Assembly (NCBI GenBank): GCA_022316685.1
Contig: JAKJHU010000039.1
Location: 3,844,001-3,908,000 of the forward strand
Source of the DNA: Progne subis subis
Lineage: Eukaryota; Chordata; Aves; Passeriformes; Hirundinidae
DNA: 64,000 bases
Direction of reading: 5' to 3'
Within the stretch, counting starts at the first letter, position 1, and every line of letters begins with the position of its first letter. Positions 1-11,184 of the stretch are shown here, in pieces. The notes beneath the pieces were generated by a model. It had not been told where the DNA came from. It was given only the letters and a program-made list of their open reading frames with translations, and ran no database searches. The translations under genes were made by a program, and so were the position numbers.

Positions 1-805
1 CTTTAAATATATCACAGCAGGTTCTCTAGAGCAGATAGCATTTCATTCCCTCTGCTGTTCAATCGTCACAACTACTGCAAATGAAAATCCCTCATTAGAT
101 ATTTATGTGGGACATCTTCAAAGTTTTCTGCTGTGTCATGTATTTCACCAACAAATGAAGTACATAAGTACCTCTTTGCAATGTGTTATGTATCACAAAC
201 TTCAGCCACAGGTCTGAAGTGATGCAGCTGTCAGCTAGCTGAGAGCCCACCATCACAAGAAGATAAAAAAGTAGCATCTGAGCTGCACGCTCTTCTAGTA
301 AGATCGGCTTACCTCTGTTTTCCACCATCTCCACACCTGGTCTTGCTGTAGGCTACTTTACAGTGTACTCTATTTCAGCTCATTACAAGAACTGCAGTAG
401 AAATAGGAAACTGGAGCTCTTTGCCCAAAACCCGTCTTGCTCTCATTGCAGCATACAGGAAGGAGGCAGCAATGAATGTTGCTGGCTATTCAGTTTATTC
501 CACAACCCATCTGAAATGCATTCCTGCATCAGTACATCAAGGGAATTACTATTGCAAAATCAGCTCCCACCAATTCTTTCTGAATACCTGCTCGATTCTC
601 TTGAAAGCTCCGCAGCTCAGTTCTACCCAGCTTGCCCCTGAGTATTTCTTTTACAGCAGACAGGCAGCCCCATTGATTTTGGTAGGACATCTCCTGGGAT
701 CAAAGCCTCCCCAGTTTAAATAAAAACAGCAGACATCTGCTGGATGCTGGAATGGTTCTCTGATTACAAGCAAGAAATGCCAATGAATGTCAAATTACTT
801 ATCAG
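1..805. other. Unique sequence, no gene seen
   Basis: AT-leaning single-copy-looking DNA. The longest open frame is 100 codons, without a recognisable domain. No CR1 or LTR similarity was noticed. Confidence 0.55.
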
Positions 806-829
806 AAAAAAAAAAAAAAAAAAAAAAAA
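806..829. repeat. Poly(A) tract, 24 A
   Basis: An uninterrupted run of 24 A. An AATAAA-like hexamer lies near 719, but it is about 85 bases upstream, too far for a normal cleavage site. I see no retrocopied open frame upstream, so this is best treated as a simple repeat. A poly(A) tail of an unrecognised short retrotransposon cannot be excluded. Confidence 0.9.
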
Positions 830-1637
830 GGCAAATATTTGAAGAGTTACACTAGGGTTGGGGGAAGGCATTTTGGAGAGATCACAAAGACAACATTGTC
901 AAAAACTGATTTGCCTTATTCATAGCACTAAGATATGTGATTGTAAGAAATTGCAAGATTTCAATTCCCCTATTCAGCTTAGAGTTTCATTAGATTCTAA
1001 TTACCGCAGCTTAGAAGAAAAGAAAGCAACTGACAGAGAAAAAGTGACCTTTTATGGAATCTTGGCAATCCAGTAAAGTTTGAGAGGGTTATTTTAAGAG
1101 TTTTTTTATATAAAATAATATTATTAGCACTCTATATTAAATAATTAGAACAAAGTTCCCTTAACTGGTCAATGGATGTCATCACCTCTGACCTGCAGGG
1201 CCACTTGTGATCTTGGAAAATTGTGTGCTTCCATTTGGAGAGAAGAAATATTACATTATTATTACAAGATGGCAACATGTCCTTGGACTTTGTGTTCAAG
1301 GTTTTGAAATGCATGATTCAACTAATCTTGTCACTTCTTTGACATGCTGGAGATGTGGAACCCCTCACAAAGCTCCACCACTTCCAGGTTACCTGGAGCA
1401 GTTTGGAGGTAACCCAGTAATGCTACAGGCTGGGGCTGCCTGTTCTGTGCTATAGCTGGTTCCTGTGCCTCTGTGGGTTGTTCTGTGTCTCAGGGAAGTG
1501 GAAATGGCAATGATGGATCACTCAGCTGATTGCTTCCCATCTAATGTAAGGAGGCAACATGGAAACCCAACTGATTAGGCTAACAGCAGGGCAAATGCTG
1601 TTCCCATAGAACAACCAAAAAAAGGAGCAAAGGAATA
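830..1637. other. Unique sequence, no gene seen
   Basis: AT-rich. Open frames are at most about 80 codons and none is recognisable. Nothing else stands out. Confidence 0.55.
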
Positions 1638-1772
1638 CTAGAGTCATTTAGGTTTGAAAAGACATTGCAGGTTATGAAGCCAAACCATTAACCTAACACT
1701 GCCAAGTCACCACTAAACTATGTCCCTAAACGCCACATCTACATGTCTTTTAAATACCTGTAGAGAAAGAAG
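1638..1772 (-). mobile_element. CR1 LINE fragment, 3' end only
   Basis: Read on the + strand this is the reverse complement of the CR1 3' untranslated end. It has the block 'cattaacctaacactgcc' followed by 'aagtcaccactaaac' and 'cgccacatctacatgtc', which matches the avian CR1 consensus as I remember it. The element's 3' end is therefore at the left and it points to the minus strand. Only about 135 bases survive. Similarity fades to the right near 1772, which is the usual severe 5' truncation of CR1. It has no coding capacity. Confidence 0.75.
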
Positions 1773-4700
1773 CTGATTCCCAGCTGTAGACCTGGCTCTG
1801 TGTGGCTGGCAGTCTACTTCTTCAGCACCTGCTGGGAGGGGCAGGAAAATGGGAATAGTCACAAGAATCAGCTGTATGAATTCTCCACTACATTCTGAGA
1901 ATGCTATCAGTGGTCTTGCAGACCGTTTCTCCTGCCTGTGTCCCAAAAGGACGAGAATGGGAAGAAGAATCTGACCCATGGTCTCACAGCTTTTTCTCTT
2001 CAACCCAGCACTTCATTGCCACATTGAGGTGGTTTTCAACCATAATTCAGACAGTTTAAAGGCTCCTTCAGCACAGCCAAGTTTTGGTGCCCAACAGATG
2101 GCTGTTGGGACCCTGGCCTGCTGCTGTCACACGACAAAGAGCTCATGGCAGGACAGATTCCAAAAGGTGTTAAAGCACAGCTTGGTTCCTCACATACAGA
2201 GGAACTGACTTGTCAACAAGGACTTGCAGAGGTATGTTAACCTCTGGACAGAAGGCAGTTTTATTGCCATTTGACAGGAGACTTTTCCCCCATTGCATGT
2301 TACATGGCTGCAATACTGCCTCTATTGCTGCAATGGAAAAGTTTGGCATATTGTCCAATAAAGAAGGGCAGACTGTTCTGGAGACTTCACCCCTAAACCC
2401 CTGAACAGTTCAAACACCAGCCATATACCCAAATCAGCAAAGTGACATGGGCTTTTTAGATGCATTTGAAATTCATATCCCGATTCTATGGCTTCAACTC
2501 ATCTTAAGTTCTAATGTATAACTTAATAGATTAACATGTGCTGTTCTGTCTTTCCTTTGATAAAACAATTTTTAAAAAGTTAAAGAATGCCTGATTGAAT
2601 CAGGCATGAGCTTCCCATGAGATAAAATCATCAGCATTCTGCTGTCATTGTGAAGGAAAATGCACCAGTTACCGTTGCAATGATTTAGTCTTGAAACATT
2701 GGGAAAGGGATCAGCAGCATGTATGCCACAGTAGTATTAATAGGAAACCCAAAGCTTAGAAATGCAAGACTTTTGGATAAATAAAGAGGAACTTACTTTT
2801 TCCTTTCTGTATAATCTTGGAGATTTCTTTTGACACGAGAGAGTTTTGGGGTTTTTTTTTGGATAATAGGAGTTGATGAGGTGTAAGAACTTAAAAGGAA
2901 AATCTCACTGTTTCCATTCATTTAGCAAAGCCCTGCATTAGCTGAGAAATCAGCCTGTTACCTCTGCTTCTCTATCAGCCATTTGCAGAAGTTTGTTACT
3001 TAATTCCCATACGTATGGCTTCTGTGCAGAGTAACAGGCTGATGACATTTCAGTTAATCATAATCTTCCCTGTCTGTGATAACTTGCTTGTAGCCTTTTT
3101 GAAAATAAACTTGCAGAATAAAATATTTAAAAGAAGGATTTTTCTTAACCTCATAGAGAAGGGGAAACTGATGAAATAAATATATGAGAACATTTCACAA
3201 ATGAAAAAAATCTTTTGGATTTATTACCATTTTTCTCACAACACTCTATATGCTATTTCATTGCCCAGGAAATTGTTATTGACATAATTCTACTTGTTTT
3301 CCTTTATGCCCTTTAGGGATATCAGGACTCCTATGTATAGGACCCTTATTGCTTCTTTAACATGCTACCAAGAAGGTCACCATAAACTTCCAGGGACTGG
3401 TTTGAGTATCAGGGAGCGATAGAAGTGCAAGTAAAATCATGCCCCTGCGGGTGTGCATGCATAGAGGGAGTTCTGTGTAGGGCAAGAAAACAGGAAACAT
3501 TAAGATATCAAGCCATTGCTGCTACTCATCTTATGTGCAACACATTCTGATAAATATGACCATTTCAACCCAGTTAACATACCAGTAATGGAGTGGGAAA
3601 TGGAAGAGTGAATTGGAAAGAACGTGAGAGAACTTTGGAGGGTTTGATGTCAGCAATGAACTCACAGGAGTCAGCACCAGCAATTGAACCTAGGTTATGG
3701 CAGGTGTAAACCTTGGGTGGAGGCCATCAAAGCCCAAAGAAATACTAAAAGCTGGAGACAAAACCACAAGCAGACATCACTGACAAACAAAGAAAAAGTC
3801 AAAGGCAGTCTCATCCACAGTGACAGCTTTTGTGAAAACTCAATCAAAGCTGCACAAGTGTCAGCACCATTTGTTCATGGCAACAAAAGGCAGGATGTTG
3901 AACTATGTGGAAATAGCCTATCTTGTAAACAGCTGCAATGTCATCAAGAAGAAGAAATTCAAGTTTCTGTCAGCTATGGCATGCTGCCAGCTTAAAGTCA
4001 GGAAGAATATCCCTGGATAGGCAAAATGAACAGCTCTTTCATTAGCATGGTGATTTAAACTATGATGTCTGAACAAAAAGTGCTTTGCTTCTTCTTGAAG
4101 ACCAACCTGCAGTTGATTTTCTTTCCCTTCGAAGTAATATAAAAGTCAAAGAGAGTTGCTTTACAAACGCTTAGGCAGTATCAGTATTGAAATGTATTTC
4201 TTTCAGACAACTTTGATTCCAGATCCTTCTGCAGTGGGTATGAAACTCACACCCACCTCCCACCCCCAAGATTCTATCCGACATCTTCACACAATGTACA
4301 GTATAATCAATCTGTACTTCCACTACAGAAGGTGGCCAACCGTGTGACTGGTAACCATAGCAGCTGCAAGAGCCCAAAAAAAATTTCCAGTGCTGAATGT
4401 ATGCACAAGTCTGGTGCTTTAGCATCACTTTATTTGCCATGAACAGCATCAATGGGTATGCCTCAAAATGTCCTGGTGTTTGATGAGGAAAGAGATGCTG
4501 TTCATCACCACATGGAAAATGGAATGTCTCGCACAGAAGAATGTTTTCTGTCAGTCTCTTGACTTTTGTAATGTCTAGAGATTTTTGTCTGAAGCTGTAA
4601 TCTCAGGCATTCAAGCTAGGATTTCTATTTCTTATATGGGAAAAATTGGCCCTGAGAGTTTCCATGCTGGAATCACTGGTCTTTTTCCTGTCATGTGCTG

Positions 4701-6129
4701 AGTGCTGCCTGCCAGGGACAAGAAGGAATGACAGGCAGTAACATCTTTCCCAGTAACAATTCACAAAACACAGTATCACAGTACCACTAGCTGTCTCAAT
4801 GCTATTAACTCTTTCAGATGAAATAAGCGAACTTTTCACAAGTGGATCATGTGGGCATGGCATTTCTCCCTTTCCTCTCCCTAATGGTAGCTTTCCAGCT
4901 GATCTGAAGCTTGGGAGAATGTAATTCCTTGGAGAAGGCTGCAGTAGGAGGTGGCTCTCCTCCTACAGTATCCCACCTTATGGGATCTACCTCCTCAGCA
5001 TAGCCCTCCTCAAGAGCCTACAGACCCCTGATGACCGGCTACATGCAGGAGCTTGTCTGTCGGCTTCTCTCTCCATTACTGGAGGAGGACATTATGGATG
5101 CACCAGCACACCAGAGCTACACGGGCAGAATGAAGGTAGGAAGTGGAGTAAAAGCAAGAGCAAAAGGAAGCCAAGCAGTAAGGAACTAAGGCAGTTGCTA
5201 TAGACATTTTGACAGAATATCCTCTTAGTTTTGGTTCAAATTTACTACTGCGGGCATTTAGAAGCCTGTTAGTATTGTGGTGCTGGTATACACATCAACT
5301 ATCAAAAGCATTCAGCTCCCGACAGTATGTCACACTTGGACATAATCCAAAGCCAGTGACAGTCTAAGAGCTGTAAGTTATAAAGCCAATCCCTGCATGC
5401 TTATTTATACTAGAAAAAGCTCACATTTCAGCCCAAAGCCCAAAAGCAAGATATACCTCAACACACAACAAATTATAGATGACTCATGAAGTCTGAGTTC
5501 AAGTCTTTTGGACTTCAGCACAAAAAGCTATCACCTAAGCAGCTGCTTGGCTGAAGACTGCCTTTTTACTATGTTTCTTTAAGGAGCAGTGCCCCTAAGA
5601 ATATCAGGAGCCTCAGAAAACACAGTCCTATTATTTTCAATACATTTTGTTTGCACAGAGGAAACACAGCAAGTGTGGATTAGTCACCAAAAAATCTACC
5701 ACAAAATTTAATGCTGTAAATACCTCTTGGCAGAAATCTAGAATGATCAGGTAACATCTTTACAGGGTAGTCTTGTTTTGCTTTCTTATAAAACAATGCA
5801 GATGCATAAGGACATTTGGCCAACACAAAGAATAGCTGATCTACATAACTCTAGAAATAAAAGCACAAGTTGCCACAGTTTTGGTCAAAGTGCTGCAGCT
5901 ATTAGTTGCAATAAATATTAATCTTTGCAAATAAGCATAGGAAAAGCTTACCAGTTGCAACCTCTCCTTTGGTTTGCAGCCTCCTCCACCAACATGAGCC
6001 ATAACTTGCTCTCAGGAGACCCAGATAAAATCATTCAGGAGCATGCAAGGAAGATGTAAACTGCCTCCCTTGTTCATAAAAACAAAAGAAGGATAGGCTC
6101 CCTGCAAAACTGCTTCCTTGTTAAGCAGG
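1773..6129. other. Unique AT-rich sequence, no gene seen
   Basis: About 4.4 kb without recognisable genes, RNA genes or repeats. Open frames reach about 103 codons (3684-3995), but none shows a domain, codon pattern or splice context I recognise. A short G4T9 run sits near 2850. Confidence 0.5.
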
Positions 6130-7601
6130 TGTAATGGTTTTAACTTAATAAAACCAGGCAGAAACACCAATTAATGTAGGGGTTTTAGTACTTATTCTCT
6201 TTTTGTGGGAGGGAGAGATCAGGAGAAAAAAAACAAAGCAGGCTTAAGTTTAAAAATGAACAAAAATATTTTTATTAACATACACTAAAAGAATTTAAGA
6301 AAAAAAGAAAGTTGAGAAAAAGAAAACTTAAGCTAAAACAGAATGACACTTTAAAACATGCTTCTGTCCTCTTAAAAACTATTAACTTTTTTACTGAACA
6401 ACACAGAAAGACATAACTTGAGATTTTCAGTCAGTTTCACTATTTAGACATAATCACTCGTTACTTTTTAAGAGAAGAGTCTCTCTAAGATTTTTTATGA
6501 AGACGTTTGCCACAAGACAAAATAGTCCAGTGTTCCCAGTGTCACACATCTGCTGCTGCCCAGAGTTTTCGCAGACTGTGATGTTCTATCAGCAAAGCTT
6601 CTCAGTGTATCTGGGGTACTATTTACAAATACTTCTTCTAGTCTAAAATCATCTTTGTCTCAAAGGCTGAGACCTCCTTTTAACCCAGGAGCGGGGGCTT
6701 TAAAGTTCCCAAATAAATCTCAATTACTTCAGTTCTCAATTTTGTTTAGTATAGCATTCTACCCAACAACACTAAGATGCTGCAAAGAACAGTTCATTTC
6801 TCCAAAATTTACCTTAGAGAAGTCCGGTTAAAAATGTCCACTTCTTCAAACTTATTCCAATATTATTAATACTTTCACTTTTAATCTAACTGACTTCATT
6901 CGGTGTCTGTTCCACGTACCCTCTGTTTTCTTCCTTCTTTCCCTCAAGGAAGAATTGTGCTTTAGAAGTTCTATGTTGCTAGGAAAGGGTTAAATCTGCC
7001 TGGGCCTGCAAGGGCCATGTGCGAGCACTGAGGCTGCGGGAGCTGAAGGAAATGCAGAGCTGTGCTGATGGAGGAAGCTGGTAGATGTCCCTTTCTCCAC
7101 CCCTCGGTCTCACCCAGGGCGGCTCGGCTCAGAGCTGTCATGGAGCCGGAGGCTCGCTCTCTCTGCTGCCGGCAGCGATGAAGCCGGGCCGTGGCTCGGC
7201 CCTTTCTGCCGCAGGTCCGAGCCCGTGGCCAGCGCTGCCGAGCCGCGGCCGCCTCTCCTCCCTGCCGGCGGCAGGGGAAGGGGCTCGGCCGGCCCAGGCT
7301 GCTCCCTGCGCGGGCAGCGGCCCTCGGAGGCCCGGCTGAGCCCGGCCCGGCCGCCCACGACGTCACCTCACGGCTGATTCCAAAGCGAGAGAGAGCGATC
7401 AGCCGCAGATTAGATTTAAATGTCGCTTCCGAAGTCGCATCGATATTTCCCAGTGGTCGACCTAGCTGCCAACATCCCGGCCAGATTTTTGATAGGTCCC
7501 TGTCCTCCCCCCCCCAAAACCACTCCATGGTCAGGGCAGGGAAAAAACATCTCACATTTCTCTACAACCAGAAAACAAAATTGTGCCAACCCATGATAAC
7601 A
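6130..7601 (-). mobile_element. Long solo LTR of an avian endogenous retrovirus
   Basis: I recognise this sequence as a passerine retroviral LTR. The edges are TGT at 6130 and ACA at 7601, the expected inverted termini. A reverse-complement AATAAA (TTTATT on the + strand, 6271-6276) lies about 140 bases from the left end, which places the U5 end at the left and the element on the minus strand. The right half (about 7020-7480) would then be U3 and is strikingly CpG-rich. It carries a CRE-like TGACGTC (7359-7365, minus strand). No gag, pol or env sequence is attached, so it is a solo LTR of about 1.47 kb, left by recombination between two LTRs. No clean target-site duplication is visible at these edges, so the exact ends are uncertain by some bases. 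A 194-codon minus-strand open frame inside it (6971-7555) is not a known protein. Confidence 0.8.
7020..7480 (-). promoter_or_regulatory. CpG-rich promoter half of the LTR
   Basis: Dense CpG and GC-box-like sequence within the LTR, in sharp contrast to the AT-rich left half. A CRE-like motif (gacgtcac on the + strand) is at 7359-7366. In the element's orientation this is the U3 side, where retroviral enhancers and promoters sit. Whether it is active is not visible from sequence. Confidence 0.5.
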
Positions 7602-7960
7602 GGGCAGTGCAGGGAAAAATGAACTAGGAATATCAGGCTGGAAGGGGCTACTTGAGGAACCCAACACACAGGTTTCACAGACACCTCATTATTTAATCCT
7701 CTTCTTGGAGTAATCAGCTGAGAAGTGGTTTCATCCATTGCTCACACTGGAGCTTCCTCAGAGCCTCACCTGAGCAACTCGTTTATACGCTTCAAAGGAT
7801 CTCTCTCTTAGGCAGAGCACTCGCCATGCCAGAGCCTACCTACTTTGTTAAACCTTGGGGTGATGACAACCCACAGTGCTAGGGATGAAATTTTCATTGT
7901 GTTGTTACCAAATAATTTTCATTATTTCTGTAGGATTGGCCTGTAGCACTAGCATTTTTA
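7602..7960. other. Unique sequence with a possible CR1 scrap
   Basis: No gene seen. Bases 7626-7670 ('atatcaggctggaagggg' and following) vaguely resemble the reverse complement of a CR1 3' end, but the match is too short to call. Confidence 0.4.
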
Positions 7961-7988
7961 TATGAATAACTAGCTATGAATAACTAGC
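7961..7988. repeat. Perfect 14-bp tandem duplication
   Basis: The unit tatgaataactagc occurs twice in direct succession (7961-7974 and 7975-7988). It lies immediately left of the point where the CR1 copy at 7989 begins, so it may be linked to that insertion or to a later slippage. Confidence 0.95.
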
Positions 7989-8229
7989 TGAGTTGGGGGA
8001 GGTTTAAGTTGGATGTCAGGAAAAGGTTCTTCACCCAGAGGGTGGTTGAGCACTGCAACAGGCTCCCCAGGGAAGCGGTCACAGCACTAAGTCTGAGAGT
8101 TCAAGCAGCGTTTTGTCAATGCTCTCAGGCACAAGGCGTGACTCTTAGGGTGTCCTGTGCAGGGCCAGGAGTTGGACTCGATGGTCCTTGTGGGTCTCTT
8201 CCAACTCAGCATGTTCTATGATTCTATGA
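7989..8229 (+). mobile_element. CR1 LINE, 5'-truncated 3' end
   Basis: A well preserved CR1 3' end. It contains 'ttcttcacccagagggtgg', 'aggctccccagggaagcgg' and 'ttggactcgatggtccttg', and it finishes with two direct copies of the octamer-type tail TTCTATGA ending at 8229. The first part corresponds to the last codons of the CR1 ORF2 polyprotein (endonuclease/reverse transcriptase), followed by the 3' untranslated region. About 240 bases remain of an element of roughly 4.5 kb. It has no autonomous coding capacity. Confidence 0.92.
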
Positions 8230-9760
8230 AAAATTTGCTTACCTTAACTTACTACATGTTTCCATGACTCTCTTGTAAGAGAGCTTTTATTTCCACAGAC
8301 CAACAGTCTCCCAGTTTGTTTTTAATTTTTGAGAAAAAAATTAACTTAGCATACCATCTTTCCTAAGAAATTTAGCCAAACCAAAGTTCCTTATTAAAAT
8401 TAGATTTCCAGTCAAGAGAATTATAAATATGTCTCTTCTAGCCAGACATTTTCTATTAAGTCATGACTGACTTTATTCTTCTGTCTTCTACACAGAGCAA
8501 TAATTACTGGGACAATAAAAAAATAAGGTAGAGTGAAGTTTTGTCTTTTATTGAAAAAGTTTACTACCGTGCTAATACTTCTTCAAAACTAAACTTTTCC
8601 TGTAAAATTGCACATATTTTAAATATTTGTTGGTATAACCAGTATCACAACAGAGTTTGCATGTAGTTAGACAAAGCTGATAATGGACACGCTTACATGA
8701 GCTCTGATAACATTCCTAAATCCATTTAAAAGAGATTTCATTATGAATGAAAAATTATATTCAAAAGTAATTAGTTCCCTTGCAGCATTCACTTTACCTT
8801 GTTGTTCAATATGGTCTTCAAATATTAGTATATTACACATTTGGTGAAGTAATTGCTGGTATAGTGAGAAGTGATCATCATCCATCTTACACAACAGCCT
8901 TCCTTAAAAAAGGTAATCTACATATTTAAAATTGTGTGAGAGGTTCAGATATTTTATAATTTGGTTGGTTATGAATAATGAGTGGGCTTTCTTTTTGTAA
9001 CAGATTAAAGCAGCCATGGGAAATTATGGCACCATGCCTTCCTTTAATTTGATGTTGCTGGGAAAGTGTGTGGCAGTTGGCTTGGCATCAGTTTTTTAGC
9101 ACTCCAAAGACTCAATACAGATGCGCTTTTTAGAAGAGCCATAAGCAAATGCCTGACTCTTCTTGTGTTTGTTGCCATTGCAAGAGGAAACCTCGGCAGT
9201 ACAAAGTGGAGAAGCACTGCATCTGATAGCAGGTTTGGAGGGTCTGACCCTTAGTTGCTGTAATTATTAAGCTGATCTTTTTGTGTATCTTTTCTTCCCA
9301 TACATACTCAGTAATAAAATGTAGCAGGCTGCTAAGAATGAAGGGCAATGGAAGCAATTCATACTCTTTGATTTGTAATTGGGATAAACCATTTGCGACT
9401 GTAACTCACTCAGGGATGCAGTGACTCACACAGATCAAACTGTTGAGTTTGACTCAAGCACCAACGCTGAGTAAGACAAGTGGGCTTGAGTCCCTCTCAT
9501 CAGAGGAGAGAGCCAGAAACAGAACTGGTATCCTCTGAGTGCACAGAAACTGCCTAAACCCTGCCATGATTCCTCTTTGTACAGCTCATCATGAGAAGGG
9601 TGTGGAGGTCTCCATTTGATTGGCATGATTTCAGAGGTTGTTCGTTCCTTTAAATATAGCACCACCTGGGAACTAAAGCAACAGAAAGTTTACAATGGCT
9701 GTGAGAGCCTCATAGTATTTACAAAAAAATCAATAAGATTTCAGAGGATTTGGTTTGGGG
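8230..9760. other. Unique AT-rich sequence, no gene seen
   Basis: No recognisable gene or repeat. Open frames are at most about 76 codons. Confidence 0.5.
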
Positions 9761-9796
9761 TTTTTTTGTTGTTTTTTTTTCTTTTTTTTTTTTTTT
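9761..9796. repeat. T-rich simple repeat
   Basis: Runs of T broken by single G or C bases, ending in 15 consecutive T. It could be the reverse complement of a poly(A) tail, but no retrotransposon body was recognised next to it. Confidence 0.85.
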
Positions 9797-11130
9797 AATC
9801 TGTGAACCCTTAGGAAAAAGAATCAGAAATCAGTTTACCTTTGGCTCCAGATACCATATATGAAGATTAGGAAGTTGAACTCTGCTCAGTCTTACTTTTA
9901 CTTGAAGAATTAGGCTTCAATTACATTCAATTACATGAAAATAAGTTAATCATTACTCTATTTCTCTTTGATCTTGATTATTAGCTATTGATTGCATTGC
10001 TTTTACAGTCCATTCTCTTCAGTTCTCCAAGACATATTTTCTTCCTTCTGTGGGTGTGTTCCCCTTCCCCCTCCCTTTATTCTTACATTGCTGGAAGATT
10101 TGCACATTGTTAGTATTATTTTCATCACATTTCTCCTTGCTCCCATTTTAAAAATAATTTTTGCCATGCAAAAACTCTCTTACAAGCTCCAGTCCTTGTT
10201 CCCAGACTATTGGTCTAATTACCCTAATTCCATTCCCATCACCTAGAGCAATGATGAGGATAGAGCTGTGGTGGTGACACAGAGGTTCCTCCACCACTCA
10301 GCCGTGCAGAGTGGCTTAGGGGCCCTAAGGACAATACATGCAGCCACCTTCCTTGGGTCTGGTCCAGGAAGGAGCAGTACACAGGATCCCCAGTACCTGT
10401 TGCTGCATGCCAAGAGGAAAGCATGATGAGCAGGAAGCTGAATAAGCCCTCTAGAGCCAGGGAAAAGGCTCAGTTACGACCTCTCCAATAGCAGGGTGTT
10501 CAGTCACAGCCCCGGTTGGCCTTTGCTGTGAGTGGGATGTAGAGTGGAAAATTTCAGGCATCTTTTTCCTGACCTCCCTGCTCACATAAAGAAAGGCAGG
10601 ATGGAGCCCACAGAAGGACCAAACACCGCTTTCACTGTACAAGGACATAACTCTGGCCTGGATTTCTCAGCAGTCAAATATTTTCCTGGTGGGGTGCCTC
10701 CAAAGCTGTTTCCAGCAGCTGAGCTAGACTGCTTCCTGCAGCCACAGAACCCTGCTCCTCCTATAGCCCATCCCTCCTCTCACACAACATGCCAGAGAGT
10801 ATTTAAACGTCCACATAGAACCTCATGTTTGAGATTTCATCCAAAATACACCCTTCTACCACCCACTCAGAGGAAAGTAATTTTATTTGTCTAACAAGAA
10901 CAAAGGGCCAAACAGGTTAACCCTGCCAAGTTTACTGCCGGGAATCCTAGACTTTCACATCCCATTTATAACACCCAAACCCACCCATTCAGCTAATCCT
11001 TACACAACACTGATAAATCATCCCATCTCAGAGGCATCACAGGAGCAATTACTTCACATTTACCACTCAATGGAAAAGGAAAAAAGGAAACATAGCCAGT
11101 GAAGAGAGGCAGAAGAGGCAGAGAGCCCTT
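9797..11130. other. Unique sequence, no gene seen
   Basis: Mixed composition. The longest open frame is 120 codons (10532-10894), with no recognisable domain or splice context. Confidence 0.5.
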
Positions 11131-11135
11131 TTCTT

Positions 11136-11184
11136 ATTTGCATTCTGGGAAGGTTTATTCCAGCAGGTGCCAGGATATATAAAG
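11136..11184 (+). promoter_or_regulatory. Octamer, E-box and TATA cluster
   Basis: Three core motifs fall in order within 50 bases: a perfect octamer ATTTGCAT (11136-11143), an E-box CAGGTG (11164-11169) and a TATA box TATATAAAG (11176-11184). Transcription would start near 11205-11215. No exon, snRNA or open frame is recognised downstream, so this could be a promoter of an unannotated noncoding RNA, an enhancer or a chance cluster. Confidence 0.25.

Noticed and set aside
700..829. Processed pseudogene suggested by AATAAA near 719 and poly(A) at 806
   Set aside because: The spacing is too long for a cleavage site, and no parental coding sequence is recognisable upstream.
5500..5520. tRNA-like B-box 'gttcaagtc'
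   Set aside because: No matching A-box or cloverleaf could be drawn around it.
6971..7555. 194-codon minus-strand open frame, the longest in the window
   Set aside because: It lies inside the LTR, in its GC-rich half where stop codons are rare, and it shows no known domain.
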